Source of the DNA: Caulobacteraceae bacterium
Lineage (GTDB): Bacteria > Pseudomonadota > Alphaproteobacteria > Caulobacterales > Caulobacteraceae
Direction of reading: 5' to 3'
DNA: 41,375 bases
Assembly (NCBI GenBank): GCA_947476555.1
Contig: CANJRI010000018.1
Span: 1-41,375 of the forward strand
Made by a program: the position numbers and the translations under genes. Position 1 is the stretch's first letter. Every line of letters starts with the position of its first letter. Shown here one piece after another: positions 1 to 11,399 of the stretch. A model generated the notes under the pieces. It did no database searches, was not told where the DNA came from, and saw only the letters and a list, made by a program, of their open reading frames with translations.

Positions 1-514
1 GCTGTCCGACCTGCTGCTGGCCCTGGGCGTGCAGCCCGGCTCGAAGTTCAAGGAAGACGACCTGCGCTACGAGCGCATCATCATCATGACCGACGCCGAC
101 GTGGACGGCGCCCACATCGCCAGCCTGCTGATCACCTTCTTCTTCCGGACCATGCCGGACATGATCCGGTCCGGCCGGCTCTATCTCGCCCTGCCCCCGC
201 TCTACCGGATCAGCCATGGCGCCAAGGCGGTCTACGCCAAGGACGACGCCCACAAGGAAGAGCTGCTGGCCACCGAGTTCAAGGGCAAGAAGCCGGACAT
301 CAGCCGCTTCAAGGGCCTCGGCGAGATGATGCCCGCCCAGCTCAAGGAAACCACCATGGACCCCAAGAGCCGCACCCTGGCGCGGGTCACCCTGCCCCGG
401 GCGGAGGAGGCGGTGGAGGACCTGGTGGAGGCGCTGATGGGCCGCAAGCCCGAACTCCGCTTCCGATTCATCCAGGAGAACGCCGAGTTCGCCGTCGCGG
501 ACCTCGATATCTGA
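1..514 (+). CDS. parE: DNA topoisomerase IV subunit B, C-terminal part (5' truncated by window)
   Basis: The reading frame enters from the left edge (first full codon at base 2) and stops at 514, so only about the last 170 residues are present. It contains the TOPRIM acidic metal motif MTDADVDGAHI, the conserved SRFKGLGEMMPAQL block and the type IIA topoisomerase C-terminus. The ending MGRKPELRFRFIQENA matches ParE; GyrB normally ends with MGDxVEPRxxFIE, so ParE is the better call. ParE is the ATPase/TOPRIM subunit that works with ParC in the cytoplasm to decatenate daughter chromosomes. A 149-bp gap separates it from the downstream helicase gene. Confidence 0.93.
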   Translation, partial: LSDLLLALGVQPGSKFKEDDLRYERIIIMTDADVDGAHIASLLITFFFRTMPDMIRSGRLYLALPPLYRISHGAKAVYAKDDAHKEELLATEFKGKKPDISRFKGLGEMMPAQLKETTMDPKSRTLARVTLPRAEEAVEDLVEALMGRKPELRFRFIQENAEFAVADLDI

Positions 515-554
515 GCAATCGCGAGGGCGCAGGCCTTCGAAGGCGCGCCGTGCG

Positions 555-582
555 TTGACTCATTGCGCGCTCCCCCTATGTT
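555..582 (+). promoter_or_regulatory. candidate sigma-70 promoter for the DEAD-box helicase gene
   Basis: A TTGACT hexamer (555-560) lies 16 bases before TATGTT (577-582). The start would be near 589, leaving an untranslated leader of about 75 nt before the helicase ATG at 664. This rests on sequence resemblance only. Confidence 0.35.
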
Positions 583-663
583 CCGGCCGCCGGGCGATGT
601 CCGTCCGCGCCGCCGCGTCACGCTCCCCGGAACCCGGGCGGGCCACGCCACACTTCGTAACGA

Positions 664-2286
664 ATGACCGAATTTTCAGATCTTGGCCTGTCGGCCGCGA
701 CGCTCAAGGCAGTCGCCGACACCGGCTACACCACGGCCACGCCGATCCAGGCCGAAGCCATCCCTTACGCCCTGCAGGGCCGCGACGTCCTGGGCATCGC
801 CCAGACCGGCACCGGCAAGACCGCCGCCTTCACCCTCCCGATGATCGACAGGCTGGCCGCCGGCCGCGCGAAGGCGCGCATGCCGCGGGCCCTGGTCATC
901 GCCCCGACCCGCGAACTGGCCGACCAGGTCTCGCTGTCCTTCGAGAAGTACGCCAAGGACCAGAAGCTCTCCTGGGCGCTGCTGATCGGTGGGGTCTCGT
1001 TCAAGGACCAGGAGATGAAGCTCGACCGCGGGGTCGACGTGCTCATCGCCACCCCCGGCCGGCTGCTCGACCATTTCGAGCGCGGCAAGCTCTTGATGAC
1101 CGGCGTCCAGATCATGGTCGTCGACGAGGCCGACCGGATGCTCGACATGGGCTTCATCCCGGACCTTGAGCGCATCTTCAAGCTCACCCCGCCGAAGAAG
1201 CAGACCCTGTTCTTCTCGGCCACCATGCCGCCGGAGATCACCCGGCTCACCAAGCAATTCCTCAACGACCCGATCCGTATCGAGGCCTCCCGGCCGGCGA
1301 CCACGGCTGAGGGGATCACCCAGAACCTGGTCCGCCTGCCGACCGCCGATCCCAAGGCCAAGCGCACCGCCCTGCGGATGCTGATCGACCGGGACGACGT
1401 GAAGAACGGCATCGTCTTCTGCAACCGCAAGTCCGAGGTCGATATCGTCGCCAAGTCACTGAAGGCGCACGGCCTCGACGCCGCGCCGATCCATGGCGAC
1501 CTCGACCAGAGCACCCGGATGCGGACGCTGGAGAGCTTCCGGAACGGCTCGCTGCGGCTGCTGTGCGCCTCCGATGTCGCCGCGCGCGGCCTCGACATCC
1601 CCGACGTCAGCCACGTGTTCAACTACGACGTCCCCCATCACGCCGACGACTATGTCCACCGGATCGGCCGTACCGGCCGGGCCGGCAAGAAGGGCCAGGC
1701 GTTCATGATCGTGACGCCGGCCGACTCCAAGAACCTCGACAAGGTCCTGAAGCTGATCGGCAAGGTGCCCGAGGAGATCACCCTGGAAGGCGTCGATTTC
1801 GCCTCGATCAAGGACGAGCCGCGCCGCGAGCGTTCCGGCGGCGACCGGGGCCGTGGCCGCGATCGCGGTCGCGGCGAACGCGGCGCAGAGCGCGGCGAGC
1901 GTCCGCCGCGGGGTCCTCGTCCCCCCAGAGACGATGCGCAGGCCGCTGAGGCCGCCCCACCGGCGCCGGTGGCGGAGAAGCCCACCCCTCGCCAACCCGA
2001 CGCCGAGGTTCGCGAACGACCGCAGCGCGCCGAGCGCCCGCAACCGGCCGACCGTCCCGAGCGCACCGAGCGTCCTGAACGCGCCCCTCGCGAGGCCCGT
2101 CCGGAGCGGGAACGTGACCGGGGCGGCCGGGATCGGGGTCGCGAGGACCGCGGTCGCGAGGATCGAGGCCGCGAGCGCGAGCCCGACCGGCGCGACCGTG
2201 GAGACGGCGACAATGTCGTCGGTTTCGGCTCCGACGTGCCGGCGTTCCTGGTCCGCCCGCCCCCTCCGCGCTCCAACGACGACTAG
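664..2286 (+). CDS. DEAD-box ATP-dependent RNA helicase with Arg/Asp/Glu-rich tail (RhlE-like)
   Basis: A 540-residue RNA helicase that should unwind short RNA duplexes using ATP, probably in ribosome assembly or the RNA degradosome. All family motifs are visible: Phe4 and the Q motif (TPIQ, 26-29), motif I AQTGTGKT (46-53), PTRELA, the DEAD box (154-157), SAT (about 185-187), ARGLDIP, and motif VI HRIGRTGR (332-339). The conserved core ends near residue 380. The remaining 155 or so residues are a low-complexity tail of RGR, RDRG, ERPER and proline runs, typical of disordered RNA-binding extensions. The ATG at 664 gives the expected start just before the Q motif, though no strong ribosome-binding site is seen. 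RhlE is the nearest family; the exact orthologue is not certain. Confidence 0.92.
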   Translation: MTEFSDLGLSAATLKAVADTGYTTATPIQAEAIPYALQGRDVLGIAQTGTGKTAAFTLPMIDRLAAGRAKARMPRALVIAPTRELADQVSLSFEKYAKDQKLSWALLIGGVSFKDQEMKLDRGVDVLIATPGRLLDHFERGKLLMTGVQIMVVDEADRMLDMGFIPDLERIFKLTPPKKQTLFFSATMPPEITRLTKQFLNDPIRIEASRPATTAEGITQNLVRLPTADPKAKRTALRMLIDRDDVKNGIVFCNRKSEVDIVAKSLKAHGLDAAPIHGDLDQSTRMRTLESFRNGSLRLLCASDVAARGLDIPDVSHVFNYDVPHHADDYVHRIGRTGRAGKKGQAFMIVTPADSKNLDKVLKLIGKVPEEITLEGVDFASIKDEPRRERSGGDRGRGRDRGRGERGAERGERPPRGPRPPRDDAQAAEAAPPAPVAEKPTPRQPDAEVRERPQRAERPQPADRPERTERPERAPREARPERERDRGGRDRGREDRGREDRGREREPDRRDRGDGDNVVGFGSDVPAFLVRPPPPRSNDD

Positions 2287-2376
2287 CGAACGCCTTTAAC
2301 CCGTCGTTTGCGGGTGGCGCCGTAGCCTCCTACCCGGGTTCGCTTTTCGCGGGCCCTGGGGGCGCCACGAACGGCC

Positions 2377-3438
<1,062 letters not shown>

Positions 3439-3828
3439 CTACTCAGGTGTCGCCGGCTCGATGGTGACGCTCTCGCCGCAGCCGCAGGCGTCGGTCTCGT
3501 TTGGATTGCGGAACATGAACTTGGCCGAGAGCTTGTCGGCCACGTAGTCGACCTCCGTCCCGATCAGGAACAGCACCGCCTTCGGGTCGATGAGGATGGT
3601 CACGCCCTTGTCCTCGACGATCTCATCGAGCGGGTTCGCGGCCTCGGCGTATTCGATCAGGTACTCCTGACCGGCGCAGCCGCCGTTCTTCACGCCCACG
3701 CGCAGGCCGGCGTAGGGCTTCTGGGCCCGGGCCATGATCTCGCGCACGCGCTCGGCCGCCCGGTCGGTCAGGGTGACGACCTTCGGGCGCGGCCTCCGGG
3801 GCCGGGGTGTGGAAAGGTCCATATCCAT
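3439..3828 (-). CDS. sufA: A-type Fe-S cluster carrier (SufA/IscA/ErpA family)
   Basis: A 129-residue protein that receives Fe-S clusters from the SufBCD scaffold and passes them to apo-enzymes. The HesB/IscA fold is recognisable from VTLTDRAAERVREIM, and the three cluster-ligand cysteines are Cys51 (NGGCAGQEY) and Cys115/Cys117 (DACGCGES). The ATG at 3828 is preferred over upstream in-frame starts: it overlaps the sufT stop by one base (TGATG), and homologues begin near here. A proline/arginine-rich segment precedes the domain. It is the last gene of the suf operon. SufA and ErpA cannot be separated from sequence alone; the symbol follows the context. Confidence 0.9.
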   Translation of the reverse strand: MDMDLSTPRPRRPRPKVVTLTDRAAERVREIMARAQKPYAGLRVGVKNGGCAGQEYLIEYAEAANPLDEIVEDKGVTILIDPKAVLFLIGTEVDYVADKLSAKFMFRNPNETDACGCGESVTIEPATPE

Positions 3829-4187
3829 CAGAACATGTTCAACTGCAGCTTGGCCTCGTCGCTCATGCGCGAGGAATCCCATGGCGGATCGAACACCAGC
3901 TCGACCGTGATGTTGCGGATCTCCGGAATTTCCCGAACCGCCCCTTCGACCCAGCCCGGCATCTCGCCAGCCACCGGGCAGCCTGGCGCGGTGAGGGTCA
4001 TGTCGATGGCGACGTCCTTGTCGTCCGAGACGTCGACTTTGTAGATCAGCCCCAGCTCATAGATATCGACCGGGATCTCCGGGTCGTAGACGCTCTTCAG
4101 CTTCTCGATCAGCTGATCGGTCAGCCGGTCGAGCTCCGCCTGCGAGAGGGGCGGCGTTGGGCCATCGATGGGAGCGGCGTCGTCCAT
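3828..4187 (-). CDS. sufT: SUF-associated MIP18/DUF59 family protein (SufT)
   Basis: A 119-residue cytoplasmic protein of the MIP18/DUF59 (PaaD-like) family, which helps Fe-S cluster maturation or transfer. Visible family motifs are DPEIPVDIYELGLIY near the middle, TLTAPGCP with the conserved cysteine, and FDPPWDSSRMSDEAK close to the C-terminus. The first 20 residues are a variable acidic/proline leader. It lies nine bases after the sufS stop and its stop overlaps the start of the A-type carrier gene, so it is within the suf transcript. Confidence 0.9.
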   Translation of the reverse strand: MDDAAPIDGPTPPLSQAELDRLTDQLIEKLKSVYDPEIPVDIYELGLIYKVDVSDDKDVAIDMTLTAPGCPVAGEMPGWVEGAVREIPEIRNITVELVFDPPWDSSRMSDEAKLQLNMF

Positions 4188-4196
4188 GAGTCCAAT

Positions 4197-5411
4197 CTAC
4201 GCGAAGAAAGCCTGAGTCTTGGTAAGCGCCTCGACGAAGAAGTCGGCTTCTTCCTCGGTGTTATATAGGGCGAAGGAGGCGCGGGCGCTCGATGTCACGC
4301 CAAAACGTTTCATCAGCGGCTCGGCGCAATGGGTCCCGGCCCGGACGGCCACCCCATAGCGGTCGAGGATCTGGGCCACGTCGTGGGCGTGGGCGCCTTC
4401 CACCGTGAAGGACAGGATCGCGCCCTTTCCGTCCGCATCGCCGATCACCTTCAGCCAGTTGGCGCCGGACAGCCCCTCGCGGACCCGGGCGTAGAGCCTA
4501 TGCTCATGTTCGGCGATGGCGATCCGGTCGAGACCCGACAGCCAGTCGACGGCCGCCGACAGGCCGATGACCTCCAGGATCGGCGGCGTGCCCGCCTCGA
4601 ACCGGTGTGGCGGGTCGGCGTAGGTGATCAGGTCCTGAGTGACCTGGCCGATCATCTCCCCGCCCCCCTGGTAGGGCGGCAGGGCGGCGAGCCTGTCGGC
4701 CTTGCCGTAGAGGATGCCGATGCCGGTGGGGCCATAGAGCTTGTGGCCGGAGAAGACGTAGAAATCGGCGTCGATATCCTTCACGTCCACCGCCTGGTGG
4801 ACAATCGCCTGGCAGCCATCGAACAGCACCAGGGCGCCGGCCTCATGGGCCATGCGGGCCAGGGCCTTGGCCGGGTTGATGGTGCCCAGCACATTGGACA
4901 TATGGCTCAGCGCCACGACCTTGGTCTTCGGCCCCAGCAGGCTTTGGAAGTGCTCCAGGTCGAGGGCGCCGTCGTCGGTCACCCGCGCCCACTTCAGCAC
5001 CACGCCCTGGCGTTCGCGCAGGAAGTGCCAGGGGACGATGTTGGCGTGATGCTCCATCTCCGAGAGCACGATCTCGTCGCCGGCCTGCAGCGTGGCTCCA
5101 AGGCCGGCGGCGACGAGGTTGATCGCCTCGGTCCCGCCCTTGGTGAACACCACCTCCCCTACCTCCGCGCCGATGAAGGCGGCGACCTTGCGGCGCGCGG
5201 CCTCGTAGGCGTCGGTGGTCTCGTTGGCCAGGGTGTGCAGGCCGCGGTGGACGTTGGCGTAGGAGTGCTCCATCGCCCGGGTCATGGCCTCGATCACCGC
5301 CCGCGGCTTCTGGGCCGAGGCGGCGCTGTCCAGGTAGACCAGCGGCTTGCCGTGCACCTGGCGCTGCAGGATCGGGAAGTCGTGGCGGACGGCGGCGACG
5401 TCGAAACTCAT
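4197..5411 (-). CDS. sufS: cysteine desulfurase SufS
   Basis: A 404-residue PLP-dependent enzyme that takes sulfur from L-cysteine as a persulfide for the SufBCD scaffold. It is a group II desulfurase: VYLDSAASAQKP near the N-terminus, the PLP-binding lysine Lys224 in FSGHKLYGPTG, and the catalytic Cys362 in RAGTHCAEPLM. The ATG at 5411 overlaps the sufD stop in an ATGA arrangement. Neither SufE nor SufU is seen in the window, so its sulfur acceptor must be encoded elsewhere or bypassed. It is the second desulfurase of this operon. Confidence 0.95.
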   Translation of the reverse strand: MSFDVAAVRHDFPILQRQVHGKPLVYLDSAASAQKPRAVIEAMTRAMEHSYANVHRGLHTLANETTDAYEAARRKVAAFIGAEVGEVVFTKGGTEAINLVAAGLGATLQAGDEIVLSEMEHHANIVPWHFLRERQGVVLKWARVTDDGALDLEHFQSLLGPKTKVVALSHMSNVLGTINPAKALARMAHEAGALVLFDGCQAIVHQAVDVKDIDADFYVFSGHKLYGPTGIGILYGKADRLAALPPYQGGGEMIGQVTQDLITYADPPHRFEAGTPPILEVIGLSAAVDWLSGLDRIAIAEHEHRLYARVREGLSGANWLKVIGDADGKGAILSFTVEGAHAHDVAQILDRYGVAVRAGTHCAEPLMKRFGVTSSARASFALYNTEEEADFFVEALTKTQAFFA

Positions 5412-6430
5412 GGCGCCAGCCGCCCGGCGACCCAGGCGCGGGCCAGTTCGCGGGCGCCCTCGTGTTCGATCCGGTCCACCACCTGGCCGACGAAGGCCTC
5501 CGTCAGCATCGCGCGGGCGTCGGCCTCGGGGATACCGCGCTGGCGGGCGTAGAACAGCGCCTCCTGGTCGAGGGCCCCCACCGTATTGCCGTGCGCGCAG
5601 GAAACGTCGTCGGCGTAGATCTCCAGCTCGGGCTTGGCGTCCACCTCGGCGCGGTCGGACAGGATCAGCGCATGGTGGCCCATCCGGGCGTCGGTGCGGT
5701 CGGCGCCCGCCTTCACGACGATCTTGCCCTGGAAGACCCCCCGCGCCTGGTCGCGCACCACGCCCTTGGTGAGCTGGTCGGTGGCGCCGTCGAAGCCGGT
5801 GTGGGTGACGACCGTCGTGAGGTCGGCGTGGCGCTTGCCGTCCAGCAGATAGACGCCGTCGAGGCGCAGCTCGGCGTGGCCGCCCGGATGCCTGACCGCC
5901 GTCTCCAGCCGCTGGCGACGTCCGCCGCCGGTGAGGAGGGTTTGGGCGAAGCGCGCGCCGGGTTGCAGGACCACCTCGGCCTGGCTGACGCTCACGCCCT
6001 CGGCGTCGTCGGCGGCCAGGACGATACGCTCGATCGCGCCGCCGCAGTCGATGGCCAGGGCGGCGTGGGCGAGGTAGCTCCCCTCCCCGTCATAGCTCTC
6101 CAGCAAGGTCAGCCGGCCACCTGCCGCGACGCTCACCGTGACACCGCCAGCGTGGGCGCCGGCGCCTCGCGACACGATCCTCAGGGCGACCACCCGGGTT
6201 TCCCCCGCGGCGACGGATATCCGCCCGCCGCCGACGCCGTTGGCGATCACCAGGGTCTCTTCGGCCAGGGGGTCGAAGGGCCCGGCCGGCAGGCCCGCCG
6301 TATCGAGCGCCGTCGAGGGCTCCGGAGCCGTGCGGATCAAGCCGCGAAGGTCGGTCCAGCGCCAGGCTTCGTCGCGCTTTCCCGGGAGGTCTTCGAGTTT
6401 CCGGGCACGGATGGCGGTGGCGAGGTTCAA
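5408..6430 (-). CDS. sufD: Fe-S cluster assembly scaffold protein SufD (TTG start)
   Basis: A 340-residue beta-helix protein that pairs with SufB in the SufBC2D scaffold. Family signatures are KRDEAWRWTDLRGL near the N-terminus, HHALILSDRAEVDAKPELEI, and the C-terminal SCAHGNTVGALD block with the conserved Cys and His, followed by YARQRGIPEADARAML. The best start is the TTG at 6430, which overlaps the sufC stop by four bases (TTGA). No in-frame ATG or GTG lies near the conserved N-terminus, so a rare start codon is probably used. The C-terminal overlap with sufS is also four bases. Confidence 0.93.
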   Translation of the reverse strand: MNLATAIRARKLEDLPGKRDEAWRWTDLRGLIRTAPEPSTALDTAGLPAGPFDPLAEETLVIANGVGGGRISVAAGETRVVALRIVSRGAGAHAGGVTVSVAAGGRLTLLESYDGEGSYLAHAALAIDCGGAIERIVLAADDAEGVSVSQAEVVLQPGARFAQTLLTGGGRRQRLETAVRHPGGHAELRLDGVYLLDGKRHADLTTVVTHTGFDGATDQLTKGVVRDQARGVFQGKIVVKAGADRTDARMGHHALILSDRAEVDAKPELEIYADDVSCAHGNTVGALDQEALFYARQRGIPEADARAMLTEAFVGQVVDRIEHEGARELARAWVAGRLAP

Positions 6431-7173
6431 GCGGCCCTCGCGTACTTGTCGTAACCTTCGCGCTCCAGCTCGAGCGCCAGTTCGGGGCCGCCGGAGGCGA
6501 CGATCCGGCCGCCGGCCAGGACGTGGACCCGGTCGGGTTTGATGTAGTCGAGCAGGCGTTGGTAGTGGGTGATGACCAGCATGGCGCGGTCGGGACCGCG
6601 CAGGGCGTTCACGCCCTCCGAAACGATCTTCAGGGCGTCGATGTCGAGGCCGGAATCGGTCTCGTCGAGGATGAGGAAACGCGGCGAAAGCATCGCCATT
6701 TGAAGGATTTCCATCCGTTTCTTCTCACCGCCTGAGAAGCCGACGTTGAGCGAGCGCTTGAGCATGTCGAAGTCGATCTTCAGCTCGGCGGCCTTCAGGC
6801 GGGCCAGCTTCAGGAACTCCGGCGCGCCCATCTCGGCCTCGCCGCGGGCGCGGCGTTGGGCGTTCAGGGCGGTGCGGATGAAGGTGAGCGCCGGCACCCC
6901 GGGAATCTCCAGCGGGTACTGGAAGGACAGGAAGACGCCCTTGGCTGCGCGCTCGTCAGGGGCCAGGGCCAGCAGGTCCTCGCCGTCCAGGCTGGCGGTC
7001 CCGCCGGTCACCTCGTAGCCGGAGCGGCCGGTGAGCACGTAGGACAGGGTCGACTTGCCCGCCCCGTTCGGCCCCATGATCGCGTGCACCTGGCCGGCCG
7101 GGACATCCAGGGTCACCCCTTGAAGGATTTGATTGCCATCGACGGTGGCGCGCAGGTCGGAAACGGAAAGCAT
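6427..7173 (-). CDS. sufC: Fe-S cluster assembly ATPase SufC
   Basis: A 248-residue ABC-type ATPase of the SufBC2D complex; ATP binding remodels SufB-SufD during cluster assembly. Visible are Walker A GPNGAGKS (34-41), the SufC-type signature FSGGEKKR (146-153), Walker B LILDETDSGLD from about 168, and the switch histidine in VITHYQRLLDYI. The ATG at 7173 is chosen because it overlaps the upstream stop by one base (TGATG); a TTG one codon earlier is possible. In most SUF operons sufC directly follows sufB, whereas here an unrelated gene lies between them. Confidence 0.96.
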   Translation of the reverse strand: MLSVSDLRATVDGNQILQGVTLDVPAGQVHAIMGPNGAGKSTLSYVLTGRSGYEVTGGTASLDGEDLLALAPDERAAKGVFLSFQYPLEIPGVPALTFIRTALNAQRRARGEAEMGAPEFLKLARLKAAELKIDFDMLKRSLNVGFSGGEKKRMEILQMAMLSPRFLILDETDSGLDIDALKIVSEGVNALRGPDRAMLVITHYQRLLDYIKPDRVHVLAGGRIVASGGPELALELEREGYDKYARAA

Positions 7174-7567
7174 CAACGGATCTCGTCAGCGAGGAATTGG
7201 GCGATCAGCCTGAGGGCGCCTTCGACGTCCTCGGCGACGGCTTGCCGGGGACCGGACAGGGCGCCGGCGGCGGAGCGGTGGGAACAGGTCACGGTGGCCT
7301 GGCCGTTCTCGAAATAGGCGGCGATGCGGAACCGCTCGTGGTCGACCATGGCCTGGAAGCCGCGCCGGTCGGCGGTCAGGCCGTGGCCCTTCAGGAACTT
7401 GCCGTCGGCGCGCAGGGCCGCGTAGAGCGCCTCCACCCCGGCCTCGTCCTTGGCCTGGCGGGCGCGCAGCTCCTCGTCGGCCTTGCGGCGCTCCATCTCG
7501 CGCCGGGCGAACTCGGTCTCGTAGGCGTCCTTGAGGGTGACGACCTTGGGTTTGCGGGCGCGGGCGG

Positions 7568-7571
<4 letters not shown>
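7173..7571 (-). CDS. unrecognised 132-residue protein inside the suf operon, between sufB and sufC
   Basis: I do not recognise this protein. It runs 132 residues from the ATG at 7571, which overlaps the sufB stop in ATGA, to a TGA at 7175-7173 that overlaps the sufC ATG. The N-terminus is basic ([17 protein letters not shown]), followed at about 18-45 by a strongly charged segment rich in Glu, Arg and Lys that looks like an amphipathic helix or coiled coil. The remainder looks like a small globular domain, with [19 protein letters not shown], one cysteine (in VTCSHRS) and a helical end. No signal peptide or membrane segment is visible. Coupling on both sides to scaffold genes suggests a role with SufBC, but that is inference only. 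Confidence 0.8.
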
Positions 7572-9036
<1,465 letters not shown>

Positions 9037-9037
<1 letters not shown>

Positions 9038-10182
9038 CAGGCGAGTTCCTTCCGGCGTCCGGCGAGGCGATGGCTGGCTTCGAGCCAGGCCTCCGCGAAC
9101 CTCTCCCAATCCGCCTCGGTGGTGTTCCAGCCGCCGCTGACCCGCAGGGAGGTGGCGGCTAGGTCGCCCAGGCCCATGGCGGTCAGGACGTGGCTCGCCT
9201 TCACCTTGCCCGAGGAGCAGGCCGAGCCGGCGCTGACCATCACGCCGGCGAGGTCCAGGGTCATGACCTGCAGGTCGGAGTCGAAGCCTTCGCGCGCCAG
9301 GCAAAGGGTGTTGGGCAACCGCGCCGCGCCTTCGCCGACCACCCTGGCTCCGCCGGCCTTCACCCGCTCGGCGGCGGCGTCGCGCCAGGCGGCCTGGGCG
9401 GCGGCGGTCTCCAGATAGGCTCGGGCGGCGATCGCGGCGGCGCCCAGGCCGGCGATACCGGGCCCGTTCTCGGTGCCGGCCCGACGGCCGCGCTCGTGGC
9501 CGCCGCCGTGCTGGCGGCGGACCAGGGTGGCGCGGGGGCCGAAGGTCAGGCCGCCGATCCCCTGCGGAGCCCCGAGCTTATGGCCCGAGAAGGTCAGGGT
9601 GTCGGCGCCCAGGGCGCGACTGTCGACGGCGATCTTGCCCACCGCCTGGATGGCGTCGACGTGCAGCCAGCCCTCGGCGGCGCGCACGATCTCCGAGGCG
9701 GCCGCCACCGGCTGGATCACCCCCGTCTCATTGTTCGCCAGCATGAGCGCCACGAAGGGCCGGCCGTCGGCCGCGTCCCAACGGCCCAGGCGCTCGGCCA
9801 GCCAGGCGAGGTCGGCGACGCCATCGGCGTCCACCGGCAGCACCTCGACGGCCGCGCCGCTGACCTTGGCGGTCTCCAGGATCGTGGCGTGCTCGATCGC
9901 GGACACGATCAGCCGCCGCGAGCCGGTCGCCACGGCGCTTTCCAGGGCCAGGGCGTTGGCTTCCGCCCCGCCGCTGGTGAACACCACAGTGGAGGCCGGG
10001 CCGCCGACCAGGGCCGCCACCGCCTCGCGCGCGGCCTCCATCACCGCCCGCGCCTTGCGGCCGGCGGCGTGGACCGACGAGGGATTGCCGACCTCGGTCA
10101 GGGCGCGGCTCACGGCCGCGACAGCCTCGGGCCGGACCTGGGTGGTGGCGTTGTGGTCGAGGTAGATGGCGGACTGGGTCAT
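9037..10182 (-). CDS. cysteine desulfurase, IscS/NifS type (class I)
   Basis: A 381-residue PLP enzyme that releases sulfur from cysteine. It belongs to the group I IscS/NifS branch: [14 protein letters not shown] at the N-terminus, [17 protein letters not shown] lysine Lys202 in [11 protein letters not shown], and the catalytic Cys322 on the longer flexible loop [11 protein letters not shown]. It lies between iscR and sufB and overlaps both (four bases and one base). No iscU, hscA or fdx genes are visible here, so it probably feeds SufB, tRNA thiolation or both. With SufS it makes two desulfurases of different groups in one operon. Confidence 0.93.
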
Positions 10183-10607
10183 GCGGCCTTGCGCAACCTT
10201 CCGCCGATGACGTCGGCCAGGCTCACCGAGGCCAGGTAGTCCTCAATCCGCGCGCCCAGGTCTTCCCAGAGGTCATGGGTCAGGCAGCGCTCGCCCTTCA
10301 GCATGCAGCCCTTGGCGGCGGAGGTGCAGCGGGTGGCGCGCAGCGGCTCGTCTACCGCATGGACGATCTCGGCCACCGAGGTGTCCTGGGCGGTCTTGGC
10401 CAGGCGGTATCCGCCGCCGGGACCGCGGGCGCTTTTCACCAGGCCGCGCCGGCGCAGGCGGGCGAAAAGTTGCTCCAGGTACGAGAGGGATATCTCCTGG
10501 CGCGCGGCGATATCGGCCAGGGCCACGGCGCGGCACGCATCGCCTTCGCGGCGGGCAAGATCGGCCATGGCCATCACGGCATAGCGGCCTTTGGTGGACA
10601 GACGCAT
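10179..10607 (-). CDS. iscR: Rrf2-family Fe-S sensing repressor IscR
   Basis: A 142-residue transcription factor that heads the suf operon. The Rrf2 winged-helix domain begins at MRLSTKGRYAVMAM, with ISLSYLEQLFARLRRRGLV as the recognition region. The [2Fe-2S] ligands are present: Cys94, Cys101, Cys108 and His111 (GCMLKGERCLTH), with one residue more between cysteines than in E. coli IscR. The ATG at 10607 is preferred over an upstream in-frame start because homologues begin exactly here. In known systems the cluster-bound form represses its own operon through type-1 sites; a matching half-site lies upstream at 10703-10713. Confidence 0.94.
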   Translation of the reverse strand: MRLSTKGRYAVMAMADLARREGDACRAVALADIAARQEISLSYLEQLFARLRRRGLVKSARGPGGGYRLAKTAQDTSVAEIVHAVDEPLRATRCTSAAKGCMLKGERCLTHDLWEDLGARIEDYLASVSLADVIGGRLRKAA

Positions 10608-10680
10608 GGGATTGCATCCAATTCTAGTTTTCGCGCGCATCGTGGGCGGCCTGTGCTAAACGGCCGGCCCGGATGCGGGC

Positions 10681-10713
10681 GACTTAGGAAGACCTAGCGC
10701 AGCAGTCAAGTAT
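10681..10713 (-). promoter_or_regulatory. candidate suf operon promoter with overlapping IscR type-1 half-site
   Basis: Read on the minus strand, TTGACT (10709-10704) is followed after 17 bases by TAAGTC (10686-10681), a plausible promoter about 67 nt before the iscR ATG. The -35 element lies inside ATACTTGACTG (10713-10703), which matches all 11 positions of one half of the E. coli IscR type-1 consensus (ATASYYGACTR). The other half-site is poor, about five of eleven. Autoregulation by holo-IscR covering the -35 element is the inferred mechanism. Confidence 0.4.
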
Positions 10714-10748
10714 TCCCCGCAAAACGGGTTTGGGTGAAGAGGGTTTGA

Positions 10749-11399
10749 ATGCCAGAAGTGGTGCTGACCGGCGCGGCGGGCCGTATCGAGGGTCGCTACT
10801 CCCAGGGCAAGACGGAAACGGCGCCGGTGGCGCTGATCCTGCACCCGCACCCCAAGGCGGGCGGGCAGATGAACAACCCCGTCACGGTGCAGCTCTTCCA
10901 CCTCTTCATGAAGCGGGGCTTCTCGGTCCTGCGCTTCAATTTCCGCGGCGTCGGCCGCAGCCAGGGCGAGTTTGACGGCGGCATCGGCGAACTGGCCGAC
11001 GCGGCCACCGCGCTGGACTGGCTGCAGACCACCAATCCCGCCGCCTCCCAGTGCTGGGTGGCCGGCTATTCGTTCGGCGCCTGGGTCGGCATGCAGCTCC
11101 TGATGCGGCGGCCGGAGACGGACGGCTTCATCTCCGTCTCGCCGCCCACCAACGCCTACGACTTCTCGTTCCTGGCCCCCTGCCCGGCCTCGGGCCTGAT
11201 CCTGCACGGCGGGGCCGACACCGTGGTGCCGCCGATCGAGGTTGAGCGCGTGGTCTCCAAGCTGCGCACCCAGAAGGGCATCGTCATCGACTACGAGGTC
11301 GTCGAGGGCGCCTCGCACTTCTGGATGGAAGGCCTGCCGGAAGTCGAGCAGCGGGTCGGCAACTACCTCGACAAGCGCCTGGCGGCCGAACCGGCCTGA
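10749..11399 (+). CDS. alpha/beta hydrolase family protein
   Basis: A 216-residue cytoplasmic hydrolase of the small alpha/beta superfamily often annotated as a dienelactone-hydrolase-like or COG2945 protein. The oxyanion region HPHPKAGG is near residues 32-39. The nucleophile elbow GYSFGAW places Ser108, and the other triad members are likely Asp157 (GGADTVV) and His190 (GASHFW). The substrate is unknown. The ATG at 10749 follows a purine-rich AGAGGG. The gene is divergent from iscR, and its TGA overlaps the next start by one base, so the two genes are co-transcribed. Confidence 0.88.
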   Translation: MPEVVLTGAAGRIEGRYSQGKTETAPVALILHPHPKAGGQMNNPVTVQLFHLFMKRGFSVLRFNFRGVGRSQGEFDGGIGELADAATALDWLQTTNPAASQCWVAGYSFGAWVGMQLLMRRPETDGFISVSPPTNAYDFSFLAPCPASGLILHGGADTVVPPIEVERVVSKLRTQKGIVIDYEVVEGASHFWMEGLPEVEQRVGNYLDKRLAAEPA

